Notes under the pieces: generated by a model
The model's input: only the letters and a program-made list of their open reading frames with translations
What the model was told of the DNA's origin: nothing
The model's database searches: none
In this document: in pieces, positions 45,381-53,711 of the stretch
How positions within the stretch are numbered: position 1 is the first letter of the stretch
Layout of the letters: each line of letters opens with the position of its first letter
Assembly: GCF_016918075.2 (NCBI RefSeq)
Contig: NZ_JAERPS020000007.1
Coordinates: 186,001-250,000, forward strand
From: Rheinheimera maricola
GTDB taxonomy: Bacteria; Pseudomonadota; Gammaproteobacteria; Enterobacterales; Alteromonadaceae
DNA: 64,000 nt
Direction of reading: 5' to 3'
Translations under genes and position numbers: made by a program

Positions 45381-46430
45381 TTAAAGGTACTGTTTTAACC
45401 AGGCGGCGATTTCGGCATCGGCTTCTGCGCGGTTAGGGTATAAGTCATGGTCGGCACCCGGGTACACCACTAATTTATGTGGCTGGCCTTTTTCAACCAG
45501 AGCTTTGGCCAGATTTTGCGATTGCGCCACTTCAACCCTTACATCTTTATCACCATGTAACAGCAATATCGGTAACTTGGGTGGTAGCTTATCTAGCCAG
45601 TGCAGCACCGAGCGCGCCCTTAATTGCGCGGTTTTTTCGGTGGCGTAGTTAGGAATAAATCTGGTGTAAATGTTTTCCATCGCCTGGCGCACCTCCAGGC
45701 TGGCTTCTAAATCGGCTACGCCGGCTTCAACAATCAAAGCTTTAAGTTGCGGCATGTCACGCGCTGCCAGATAACTCATCATACCGCCGCGGCTGGCGCC
45801 TAACATGGCAACACGCGCACTGTCAGCGTCGGCCATGCCATTGATTATCGGCAGCAAATTTTTAATATCGTTGACGTCAGCGCCGCCAAACTGATCTAGC
45901 TCGATATGTTGCTTCACTGTGGTTGCAAAGCCTTTGGCACCGCGATACTGGCTGGCAATGACGATATTCCCTAATTCTGCAATAGGCATCAGACTGTGCT
46001 GCACGGCGCCATATACCAGGGTGCCACCTTTGGCATTGCCGCCGCGGTTATAAATCACTACCGGCAACTTGTTCCGCTCTGCAGCGTTGGTTTTAGGGCG
46101 TAGCATTACGCCTTCAACCAAAATGCCGTCTGACTCATAAACAAATACACGGCAATCAATGGTTTGCTGACGGCGTTCGACATCGGCGCGGGGCAGCATT
46201 TTTTCAAACTGCTCAGTGTTGAACTTTGGCTTTTTGCTTAACATCGCCAGCCAGCTGTCGTAGCTGGCAAAAGGGCCACCATAGCAACTAAAGTTACTTT
46301 TTAGATTTTCGGCTGATGAAAATGGCGCTAGCAACTCAGGACCAGCTTTGTTTGGTTTATCAGAGGCGGCGTGCAGTTGCGAGCCAGAAGCCAGTAGTAA
46401 GCAACTGAGTAAAATCAGAAAAGGTTTCAT
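45381..46430 (-). CDS. Secreted alpha/beta-hydrolase, prolyl-oligopeptidase type
   Basis: The ATG at 46430 has AAGGA 6 bases upstream. The 349-aa protein has a signal peptide (to about residue 22), nucleophile elbow GASRGG with Ser213, Asp294 or Asp296 in HGDKD and His328 in GADHDL. YNRGGNAKGGT near 127-137 is the oxyanion-loop glycine motif of S9-type hydrolases. It probably cleaves peptides or esters in the periplasm. It lies in line with, and between, starch-metabolism genes, but its link to them is unproven. Confidence 0.8.
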   Translation of the reverse strand: MKPFLILLSCLLLASGSQLHAASDKPNKAGPELLAPFSSAENLKSNFSCYGGPFASYDSWLAMLSKKPKFNTEQFEKMLPRADVERRQQTIDCRVFVYESDGILVEGVMLRPKTNAAERNKLPVVIYNRGGNAKGGTLVYGAVQHSLMPIAELGNIVIASQYRGAKGFATTVKQHIELDQFGGADVNDIKNLLPIINGMADADSARVAMLGASRGGMMSYLAARDMPQLKALIVEAGVADLEASLEVRQAMENIYTRFIPNYATEKTAQLRARSVLHWLDKLPPKLPILLLHGDKDVRVEVAQSQNLAKALVEKGQPHKLVVYPGADHDLYPNRAEADAEIAAWLKQYL

Positions 46431-46496
46431 AGACATTCCTTGTTAAATTCACGGGTACAATAAGTTAACAAGGGGAGCTTGGCAAGCGGCAAGAAA

Positions 46497-46524
46497 AAAC
46501 CGCCGCTAAACCAGCCGGCGGTTT
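46497..46524 (-). terminator. Rho-independent terminator after the GH13 lipoprotein gene
   Basis: AAACCGCCG and CGGCGGTTT form a 9-bp stem. On the minus strand the stem is followed by TTTTTTC, a good U-tract. It is 20 bp past the stop of the GH13 gene. Confidence 0.8.
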
Positions 46525-46543
46525 CAGGGAGAGCTTTTAAATC

Positions 46544-48250
46544 TCAGAGGGCGCTGTGCAGTAGCAGTAAGCTGAATGGCGCAAGTGTATTGCCGTCCAG
46601 GTCAAAGGCCCAGCTGGCATGCAAGCCGGTTCGGTTAATACTGCTGATATCTTGCGCGTTGTTGGTTAGGTTCAGCAGAAACAAGCTCTTACTGTTATTT
46701 AGCCCGCGGGTAATTTGTACAATGCCGTTATCCCATTGCGTTACCTGATAGCTGCCCTCAGTACCCAGCTCGGGCCGTTGTTTTTTTAGTGCAATTAACA
46801 GCTTATACAATTGCCATATTGAATCGGGCTGCGCTTGCTGTGCGCTAACGCTGCGATCGCTGGCTTGTAGTTGCCCGGCAAGAAAATCCGGATACCAGTT
46901 GGGGAAGCCGTCGCCAAATAGCGCCAACTGTTCTACCCAGCTGTTATTTGCCTGGGTAAAACCAGCTTGCTGGTTGTTATCCCATAGCATAGGCGCGCGC
47001 TTGTATACGTCGTGACCAGTGCCGCCCTGCGTTAAGCCAATTTCTTCACCGTAGTAAATGTATGGCGTGCCCGGTGAGCTGAATAACATCGCAGCCGCCA
47101 GTTTGGCTTTGGCGTCATCTTGCTTAAGCTGATAGGCAATACGCTCCTGATCGTGGTTAGTTAAAAACGGCGAAAAAAAGCTAAGAGGTGCGACAGAATC
47201 AGCACGTTGCTGCACATTTTGCTGCAATACCGAGACATCAGCAGTTTTTTGTGTATTGGACTGCATAGTACCAAACTGAGCATCGCCACTGGCATCAGGC
47301 TTTAGCAGGCCCAGTATTTTATAGCCGACTTCAAAATCAAAGCCCTGGTCAAGCCCTGTGCCTTCGCCGTAATAACGGGCGGCAACCGGGATATCTACCC
47401 AGGCTTCACCCACTAAGTAGGCTTCTGGATTAATGCTTTTCACGTATTGGTTAAAATCCTGCCAGTAGGCAATGGTTTCAGCGGTATCAGCTTGCGCATC
47501 GGGGCCACCCTCCATGGCAAAGCGCACAGCGTCTAAACGAAAACCGGCTACGCCTTTATCCAGCCAGAATTTGGCCATTTTTTCCATTTCAGCCACTACA
47601 TCGGGGTGGCGTAAATTTACATCTGGTTGGCTGGCGCCAAAGGCAGCATAGTAGTAGGCGTTACGGCTTTCGTTGTAATGCCATACCGCATCGGGTTTAT
47701 CGTTGTCGCTCCAGGCGTGGCCCCAGCCGCTGCCCACTTCAGGTATAGTGTCTCGCCAGATAAAGTAATCTTTATACGGCGCTTCACCCGCGGCCGAGCG
47801 TTTAAACCAGTCATGCTCGCTGGAGATATGGTTAATCACCAAATCCAGAATCACCTTCATACCTTTGGCATCGGCAGCTTGGATAAAGGCTTCAAATTCG
47901 GCCATAGTGCCGTAATCACTTTCTACCTGATAAAACTCAGTAAAGTCGTAACCGTGATAAGACGGTGCTTCGAACATTGGCGTTAGCCACAGCGCGGTGA
48001 CGCCTAAATCCTGCAAGTACGGTAGTTTGGCGGTCATGCCGTTAAAGTCGCCGTGGCCATCGCCGTCGGTGTCGTAAAAGCTGCGCGGCCAGATTTGGTA
48101 AAACACCGCGTCCTGCCACCAGGGGCTGGCTTGGGCAGAGCTGGCTTGTGCTGCTGGCTGTGGCGTTTCTGCGGCTGTCGTACTGGTTTGCGGTTGGCAG
48201 GCGGCCAGTAATAGTGACAGCGCCAGCGCGCTTAAGGTAAAAGCTTTCAT
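46544..48250 (-). CDS. GH13 alpha-glucosidase/amylase lipoprotein
   Basis: A 568-aa protein with a lipoprotein signal (LLAAC, Cys 18) and a low-complexity Ala/Gln/Thr/Ser spacer (19-42). The GH13 domain follows: DGDGHGDFNGMTAKLPYLQ, DLVINH at 136-141, GFRLDAVRF with nucleophile Asp240, acid/base Glu282 in GEAW, and NHD with Asp367. The motif set fits oligo-1,6-glucosidase/trehalose-type or maltodextrin hydrolases. Anchored in the envelope, it would trim maltodextrins for the divergently encoded MFS carrier. Confidence 0.9.
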   Translation of the reverse strand: MKAFTLSALALSLLLAACQPQTSTTAAETPQPAAQASSAQASPWWQDAVFYQIWPRSFYDTDGDGHGDFNGMTAKLPYLQDLGVTALWLTPMFEAPSYHGYDFTEFYQVESDYGTMAEFEAFIQAADAKGMKVILDLVINHISSEHDWFKRSAAGEAPYKDYFIWRDTIPEVGSGWGHAWSDNDKPDAVWHYNESRNAYYYAAFGASQPDVNLRHPDVVAEMEKMAKFWLDKGVAGFRLDAVRFAMEGGPDAQADTAETIAYWQDFNQYVKSINPEAYLVGEAWVDIPVAARYYGEGTGLDQGFDFEVGYKILGLLKPDASGDAQFGTMQSNTQKTADVSVLQQNVQQRADSVAPLSFFSPFLTNHDQERIAYQLKQDDAKAKLAAAMLFSSPGTPYIYYGEEIGLTQGGTGHDVYKRAPMLWDNNQQAGFTQANNSWVEQLALFGDGFPNWYPDFLAGQLQASDRSVSAQQAQPDSIWQLYKLLIALKKQRPELGTEGSYQVTQWDNGIVQITRGLNNSKSLFLLNLTNNAQDISSINRTGLHASWAFDLDGNTLAPFSLLLLHSAL

Positions 48251-48355
48251 GTCATCCCCGTGCGTTTTTTTTGGTGCACCATATCAAAGCGCAGATGCAC
48301 TGCTATGCTGATTTAGCCTTGGTAATAACGCCAAAATAGTGCAACAACAAGATGA

Positions 48356-48382
48356 ATACGTATGCACAATTTTGCGCAAAAT
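48356..48382. promoter_or_regulatory. Candidate LacI-type operators between GH13 and MFS genes
   Basis: Two CG-centred palindromes lie close together: ATACGTAT at 48356-48363 (within TGnATACGTATnCA, so nearly 14 bp) and the perfect 14-mer ATTTTGCGCAAAAT at 48369-48382. LacI-family regulators typically bind such CG-centred palindromes. They sit between divergent carbohydrate genes. Which one the LacI protein at 42.5 kb binds is not known. Confidence 0.5.
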
Positions 48383-48452
48383 GGCTGCTATCGTGTAGCT
48401 TAGTTCGATCTGTGCGCTTACACAGCATAATAAAACCATCCGGGGAGCGGAT

Positions 48453-49919
48453 ATGAAACAACCTAAGTTATCCTTTTGGCAGATTTGGAACCTTAGCTTC
48501 GGCTTTTTAGGGGTGCAAATTGGCTTTGCGCTGCAAAACGGTAACGTCAGCCGGATCCTGTCCGATCTGGGTGCCGATTTATCGTCATTGTCATTATTCT
48601 GGCTGGCAGCGCCGATTATGGGTCTGTTGGTGCAACCTATTGTCGGTGCCGCCTCTGACAGGACCTGGAATAAACTCGGCCGCCGCTTGCCGTTTATGCT
48701 GGGTGGTGCGGTGATTGCCGCCGCGGCAATGATGCTGCTACCTAACGCCTCAATGGTGGTGGCGTTTATTCCGCCGATGCTATTTGGCTTGCTGATTTTT
48801 GCCATTAAAGACGCTGCCTTTAACGTCACGTTTCAGCCGTTCCGCTCACTGGTGTCCGATATGGTGCCAGCCGAACAGCGCAACCTTGGCTATTCAGTAC
48901 AAACGCTACTGATCAATATCGGTGCAGTGTTTGGCTCTATTTTGCCGTTTGTGCTAACTAACGTAGTAGGGCTGGATAACGCCTCTAAAGCCGGCGAAGT
49001 AGCACCTTCTGTAGTATGGGCTTTCTACATTGGCGCTACGGTATTGCTGGGTAGCGTGCTGTGGACAGTATTTCGCACCAAAGAATATGCGCCTGAACAA
49101 TATTACGCATACAAAGGCCTGGATGCAGAATCACAGGCACTGGCCGAGCAGGTGCGTAAATCACGTAGCCTGGGCGAGAAGCTAAGCGATTTTTGGCAAA
49201 CCATGCTTAGCATGCCGAAAATCATGAAGCAGTTGGCATTGGTGCAGTTTTTTAGCTGGTTTGCGCTGTTTATTATGTGGACCTACTTTCCGGCCGCTAT
49301 TGCGCAGAATACCTGGGGTGTAGGTGTTGAATGGTACAACGGCAGCTACATTGCGCAAATGGGCGGAGTACCAGCGCATATTGCTGCAGCTAAAGGCGCG
49401 GCCGGTGACTGGGTCGGCATTTTATACGCTGGTTATTCATTGTTTGCGGTGCTGTTTTCGTTAGTGATGGCCAAATTAGCCAATCTGTTTGGCCGCAAGT
49501 TTGTTTATTCATTCTCGTTGTTAGCTGGTGGCTTGGGCTATTTAAGCTTTGTACTGTTTACCGACCCAACCATGACCCACGTAAACCTGCTGATCACCCA
49601 AGTAGAAATTCCCAAAGGCGCGCTGGGGTTAATGCTGCCGATGATCGGTGTCGGTATTGCCTGGGCCGCTATTTTGGCCATGCCGTATGCCATACTGGCC
49701 GGTGCCTTGCCACCGGAGAAAACCGGCGTGTATATGGGCATTTTTAACTTTACCATCGCCGCACCGCAAATCGTGTCGGGCTTAATTGCCGGCTGGATCT
49801 TAGGCTCGGTGTTTGAAAACCAGGCTGTGTACATTGTAATGTTAGCCGGTGGCGTCATGGTGCTGGGCGCATTGTCGGTATGGCTGGTAAAAGAGCAGGA
49901 AGTGACAGCAGCAGAATAA
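48453..49919 (+). CDS. MalT-like maltose/maltodextrin MFS transporter
   Basis: GGGGAG lies 6 bases before the ATG. The 488-aa MFS protein begins KLSFWQIWNLSFGFLGVQIG and has QPIVGAASDRTWNKLGRRLP (the SLC45-type motif A), FQPFRSLVSDMVPAEQR, and a long loop at about 230-260. This family contains bacterial sugar:proton symporters found beside amylases and LacI regulators. It should import maltose or maltodextrin. A strong terminator follows. Confidence 0.88.
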   Translation: MKQPKLSFWQIWNLSFGFLGVQIGFALQNGNVSRILSDLGADLSSLSLFWLAAPIMGLLVQPIVGAASDRTWNKLGRRLPFMLGGAVIAAAAMMLLPNASMVVAFIPPMLFGLLIFAIKDAAFNVTFQPFRSLVSDMVPAEQRNLGYSVQTLLINIGAVFGSILPFVLTNVVGLDNASKAGEVAPSVVWAFYIGATVLLGSVLWTVFRTKEYAPEQYYAYKGLDAESQALAEQVRKSRSLGEKLSDFWQTMLSMPKIMKQLALVQFFSWFALFIMWTYFPAAIAQNTWGVGVEWYNGSYIAQMGGVPAHIAAAKGAAGDWVGILYAGYSLFAVLFSLVMAKLANLFGRKFVYSFSLLAGGLGYLSFVLFTDPTMTHVNLLITQVEIPKGALGLMLPMIGVGIAWAAILAMPYAILAGALPPEKTGVYMGIFNFTIAAPQIVSGLIAGWILGSVFENQAVYIVMLAGGVMVLGALSVWLVKEQEVTAAE

Positions 49920-49936
49920 GCTTTTACAACTAAACA

Positions 49937-49963
49937 AAAGGCGCCGTTTGGCGCCTTTGTTGT
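49937..49963 (+). terminator. Rho-independent terminator after the MFS gene
   Basis: AAAGGCGCC and GGCGCCTTT form a perfect 9-bp stem with a GTTT loop, followed by GTTGTTT. It separates the maltose locus from the FtsZ-like operon and marks the left edge of the accessory block. Confidence 0.85.
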
Positions 49964-50050
49964 TTCTGCGGCTGATTACTGCAGTAAATTGGTTACGTCT
50001 TATATTGTCGCAGCACTGAATAAGCTGTCAGCATCTTAAATGGAGGTGCT

Positions 50051-51013
50051 ATGTCAGTTGCGTCAATCATTATTGTTGGAGTGGGAGGCCGTGGCTGCGC
50101 GGCATTGCAGCATTTACAGCAGCACAGTTTGCCAGACAACATTAGCCGAATTGCTATCAGCACCGATAAGCGTGCTTTGAACTCCGTACTTTGTGATAAC
50201 CGTGTTTTATTAAGCGAGACAATAGCTAACGGCCGCAGCAGCGGTGGCAATGCTGAGCTGGCGGCTGCCGCAGTTCGCGACACAGAGCCGGCACTACGGC
50301 AGGCACTGTGTAGTGCGGATGTGATAATTATGCTAACCGGTTTAGGCGGCGGCAATGGCAGCGGTGTGGCAACCGAGTTGGCGAAGCTGGCTGCTGATAT
50401 GGCTATTCCAGTGTTGGTATTTGCTACTTTGCCGTTTAATTTTGAAGGTCAGCGCCGTGCGTTGCTAGCCCAGCAAAGTTTGCTAACAATGCAACAATAC
50501 GGTGCTGCTGTGGTTGCCTTACCGAATGATCAGCTACAGCGCGCTTTAGGGGCGGCTACCCGGCTGGAACAGGCGCTGGACGCCAGTAATCAGTTTTTAC
50601 TGGTTATTTTGCAGCAGCTAACTGCGATGCTAGCCGATACAGGCTTGATTAACATGGACTTTAATGACTTTCTTAGCGTTATCAAACAGCCTGGTTTAGC
50701 TCTGGCGGGTGCTATCGAAACTGAGCAGGAAGATGACTTGCCAGCAGCGCTGCAGAAATTGTTGCTGAATCCGCTGTTACAGCCGCAGCAGTTGTCTCAA
50801 GCCAAAGCAGCGTTGTTGCATATTGTCGCCGGCAAAGGTTTCAGCTTGCAGCAATTTGAAGCACTTGGCTTACAACTGGCGGCAGAGCTGCCAAATGTTG
50901 CGCTGCTACTGCAGGGTTTAACGCTGCAACCGGAAGCGGATACAAAATTGAAGTTGTTGCTGCTTGCCAGCGGCATTAGCGCCGATTGTCGAGCTAAGCT
51001 ACTTTGTGTATAA
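50051..51013 (+). CDS. FtsZ-like GTPase without C-terminal tail
   Basis: GGAGG is 4 bases before the ATG. The 320-aa protein aligns over the whole tubulin/FtsZ core: phosphate loop VGVGGRG (9-15), ISTDKRAL, the tubulin signature GLGGGNGSG (97-105; FtsZ has GGGTGTG), PFNFEG (128-133), PND (158-160) and the synergy loop NMDFND with Asn201, Asp203 and Asp206, the residues that trigger GTP hydrolysis in a filament. The C-terminal domain (NPLL, LASGI) is present, but the ~60-residue linker and FtsA/ZipA-binding tail are absent, so it cannot use the usual membrane tether. No division genes are nearby. It heads an operon with WYL and DnaA-like genes. A second FtsZ is expected elsewhere in the genome. 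Confidence 0.85.
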   Translation: MSVASIIIVGVGGRGCAALQHLQQHSLPDNISRIAISTDKRALNSVLCDNRVLLSETIANGRSSGGNAELAAAAVRDTEPALRQALCSADVIIMLTGLGGGNGSGVATELAKLAADMAIPVLVFATLPFNFEGQRRALLAQQSLLTMQQYGAAVVALPNDQLQRALGAATRLEQALDASNQFLLVILQQLTAMLADTGLINMDFNDFLSVIKQPGLALAGAIETEQEDDLPAALQKLLLNPLLQPQQLSQAKAALLHIVAGKGFSLQQFEALGLQLAAELPNVALLLQGLTLQPEADTKLKLLLLASGISADCRAKLLCV

Positions 51014-51044
51014 CAATGCCATTGGCGTAAAAACAGGACCAACT

Positions 51045-52049
51045 ATGGCCGCCGCTTCCAGTCAAAACACCATCGCCCGCCAGTGGCAATTGCTTAAGCT
51101 ACTGCCTTCGCGCGCGCCGGGTTTAGAGGCCAGGGTATTAACGCAGCAACTACGGGATGCCGGTTTTAGCGTGTCAAAACGCACAGTAGAGCGTGATTTA
51201 CAGGATCTGTCGTTGCTGTTCCCGCTGCAATGCAATGACAAAAGTATGCCGTTTGGCTGGTACTGGATGGCAGGCGCCGATCTGGATATCCCGGGTATTT
51301 CAGTGGCAGAGGCGCTAAGCCTGACATTGGTTGAAGGGCAAATACGTCAGTTACTACCTGCTTCTTTGCTTAGCAGTTTAGCGGCACGTTTTGGCTTGGC
51401 GAAAAACAAACTGCAAGCCCTCGAGAGCAGTGTTGCCGGTGCCCGCTGGCCAGATAAAGTAGCTAGTGTATCAGCCGATATGCAACTGCTGGCACCAAAA
51501 ATAGACAGCGATATTTTGCGGCAGGTGCAACAAGCCTTATTGGACAAGAAACAGCTTGAGGTTAGTTATCACGCGCTACATCAAAATGCAGTGAAACAAT
51601 ACCGGTTAAACCCGTTGGCGCTGGTGCAGCGCGGCCAGGTAAGTTACCTCATCGCCAGTGCCGAGCCTTACACCGATCCGCTACGCTTTGCCATTCACCG
51701 TTTCAAGCAAGTGGAGATAACAGATACAGCTGCAGTGACGCCGGCAGATTTTAACCTGCAACGCTATTTAGCCAGCGGCGCTATGGAGTTTAGCGAAGGT
51801 GAAACCATCACGCTTGAATTTAGCGCAAAACCAGTATTAGCCAACCTACTACAGGAAACGCCATTATCGGCAGATATGGTCTGCGTCAAATTAGATAATG
51901 GCGACTATCACATCAGCGCCAGCGTGCATAAAGGCTGGCAGCTTAATTTATGGCTAATGTCACAAAGTAGTTTTCTGACAGTGCTTGCACCGCAAGAGCT
52001 ACGAGACAAAATAAAGCAACAGTTGACAGAGGCGTTGGCGAATTACTAG
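51045..52049 (+). CDS. WYL-domain transcriptional regulator
   Basis: The ATG at 51045 has AGGA 6 bases upstream; the longer frame would overlap the FtsZ-like gene. The 334-aa product has an N-terminal winged helix (RQWQLLKLLPSRAPGLE, then SVSKRTVERDLQDLSLLFPL), a middle helical region, the WYL domain (about 170-250: LEVSYHALHQ, RLNPLALVQRGQVSYLIA, then RFAIHRFKQVEIT) and a C-terminal WCX part. WYL regulators sense ligands, often nucleic acid or nucleotides, and are common in phage-defence loci. It lies 31 bp downstream of the FtsZ-like gene, so probably in the same operon. Confidence 0.9.
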   Translation: MAAASSQNTIARQWQLLKLLPSRAPGLEARVLTQQLRDAGFSVSKRTVERDLQDLSLLFPLQCNDKSMPFGWYWMAGADLDIPGISVAEALSLTLVEGQIRQLLPASLLSSLAARFGLAKNKLQALESSVAGARWPDKVASVSADMQLLAPKIDSDILRQVQQALLDKKQLEVSYHALHQNAVKQYRLNPLALVQRGQVSYLIASAEPYTDPLRFAIHRFKQVEITDTAAVTPADFNLQRYLASGAMEFSEGETITLEFSAKPVLANLLQETPLSADMVCVKLDNGDYHISASVHKGWQLNLWLMSQSSFLTVLAPQELRDKIKQQLTEALANY

Positions 52050-52105
52050 TCGATGCTAAGCTTCATCAGTTGGTCAGCGATGTTTTATCTGGAGTACCAG
52101 GAGCA

Positions 52106-52774
52106 GTGAGAGTTTTTAACTTTAGCAACTTTGTCACTGCTGATTACAACCGCAGTGCAATCGACATTGGCCGAAAATTTATTGCTGATCCTACGTCAGT
52201 GCAGATGGTTATCGACAGTCATTATGGTAACGGCGATGGTATGACGCATTTAATGATGAGTTTGGCAGATGAACTTAAAAACACAGGCATTAAGGTTGTA
52301 CACTACAGTGCGGAGCGTTTGCTCACAGCAGCTGCACCAGATGTAAATTTGCTTTGCCAACTGCAGGGCATCGATTGCCTGCTACTTGATGATATTAACT
52401 TTCTGTTTGATAAGGGCACCGCCGTAAGCGTAGCCATTTTCGATATGTTGGTGGCCAGAAATAGTGCCGGCAACAAAACGATCTGCACCGTTGCAATTGC
52501 GGCTAATGACGTCGGCAGTTCAATTCCTAAACCGTATCTCGATTTATTATATTCAGCAACCGTATGCCGCCTGGGTACTCCATCATTGGCAGATAAATTT
52601 AGAATAGCCATGGTGAAAATTGAGCATCTGGGCATTTCTTTCGATGCGAGTGTCAATGAAATCATTGAGCAGGCAGAAAATATCAGAGAGTTAGAAGGTA
52701 AGTTAACCCGATACGCTGCGTTACAAAGTATCCAGCAAAATGCGCTGGCTGAGGCTAAGCGCCAATATAATTAA
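52106..52774 (+). CDS. DnaA domain-III-like ATPase with degenerate Walker A
   Basis: The GTG at 52106 is preferred (GGAG and AGGAG upstream) over an in-frame TTG at 52070. The 222-aa product matches DnaA domain III: FNFSNFVTADYNRSA (DnaA box-I helix, about 4-18), Walker A region YGNGDGMTHL at 40-49 with Met46 where the Lys should be, Walker B LLLDDINFL at 92-100 and the sensor-2 motif NIRELEGKLTR at 182-192. Domain I and the DNA-binding domain IV are absent. It could be a DnaA partner that does not bind ATP normally, in the manner of Hda (also ~230 aa), or a decoy. Last gene of the FtsZ-like/WYL operon, 56 bp after WYL. Confidence 0.8.
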   Translation: MRVFNFSNFVTADYNRSAIDIGRKFIADPTSVQMVIDSHYGNGDGMTHLMMSLADELKNTGIKVVHYSAERLLTAAAPDVNLLCQLQGIDCLLLDDINFLFDKGTAVSVAIFDMLVARNSAGNKTICTVAIAANDVGSSIPKPYLDLLYSATVCRLGTPSLADKFRIAMVKIEHLGISFDASVNEIIEQAENIRELEGKLTRYAALQSIQQNALAEAKRQYN

Positions 52775-52818
52775 AAGATTGCGCCAGCTAACACCGGCGC
52801 TTTGCTATTATGCTAACC

Positions 52819-53547
52819 CTATGATATCTCAGCTTGAAGTTGTGCAATTCTGCTACCGAAGGCTTGCAGCAAAGCATCGCTGTTTAAACCGAAGCGGCCG
52901 CTGAAAAAAGGTACTACTACCAGCAAGGAATTGCCTGCTTTGCTCCAGTATAAAGTGCGTTTTTCATTGACGTTGATGCTGATAACTTCACTTTTTATTG
53001 TTTCAACACCATTAACTCCGGCAAAGAACATCAGAAAATCTTTAAGGTAATTCACCCCGGTGCAGATAATCAGCTTAGGTTGATATTGCTTTCTTAATGC
53101 TGCATAAAATGGGAAGCGATTAAAAAAGCACCAATGATTAAACAGCTGCTTACTGGGGAAGCTGGTTGCTTCATCAAAACCGTACTTATGCCAAAGATCA
53201 TCTGCGGTAGAGTTAAAAGCAATAGGGTACAGGTTCAGCTTAAACAGTTGCTCGCCGCTAAGGTCTGCAACTGAACGATAACACTGCACGGGTTGCTGGT
53301 CTATTGCCTGATACAACTTGGCAAAGCGAACTCCGTAGGGATAGCTTATGCTGTGCTTCCAGTCAAAGTTAGTCTTAGTCACCTTTACGGCACCAGCCAG
53401 CATTTCTTGTTTCAGCCTGATGTAATACTCATCTGCAGCTTCTTGTTCAAGACCCCATTCAATGCCACATAACCAGGTGTCTGCTTCAGGGTTACCTCCA
53501 TCACAACCACTGAAAGAACAGGCCCAGGGTTTAATTTGATCCAGCAT
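52819..53547 (-). CDS. Hypothetical protein, possible uracil-DNA-glycosylase-like fold
   Basis: A 242-aa protein with conserved-looking blocks: PWACSFSGCDGGNPEADTWL, GIEWG, ELFKLNLYPIAFNST-type segment (Cys and Asp/Asn rich), PKLIICTGVNYLKDFL and VVVPFFSGRFGLNSD. The order (GIEWG, then NLYPI, then a beta strand with CTGV, then VVPFFS) resembles the motif order of UDG-superfamily proteins, but no diagnostic catalytic motif is certain. It faces the FtsZ/WYL/DnaA-like operon tail-to-tail. Confidence 0.5.
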   Translation of the reverse strand: MLDQIKPWACSFSGCDGGNPEADTWLCGIEWGLEQEAADEYYIRLKQEMLAGAVKVTKTNFDWKHSISYPYGVRFAKLYQAIDQQPVQCYRSVADLSGEQLFKLNLYPIAFNSTADDLWHKYGFDEATSFPSKQLFNHWCFFNRFPFYAALRKQYQPKLIICTGVNYLKDFLMFFAGVNGVETIKSEVISINVNEKRTLYWSKAGNSLLVVVPFFSGRFGLNSDALLQAFGSRIAQLQAEIS

Positions 53548-53711
53548 TGTCTATTTCCTTATTTTTATGATGTAAGGTTACTCAGGCCATCATTTAGCGC
53601 TTAGTTGTAACCTATACAGAAAAGCTTGTAAATTTATGATAAGTCTCCGTGCGACACAATATGACGCAGTTGCGCTATATGCTGGCAGTTGGTCATGATA
53701 GGAGTCTGTTA

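Noticed and set aside
50051..51013. Calling the FtsZ-like gene the housekeeping ftsZ
   Set aside because: It lacks the C-terminal tail, has GGNGSG in place of GGGTGTG, and has no mur or fts neighbours.
52106..52774. Calling the DnaA-like gene hda
   Set aside because: Its FNFSNFV start, RELEG sensor-2 and operon context fit a separate DnaA-like group better; Hda's typical Walker A and neighbours are absent.
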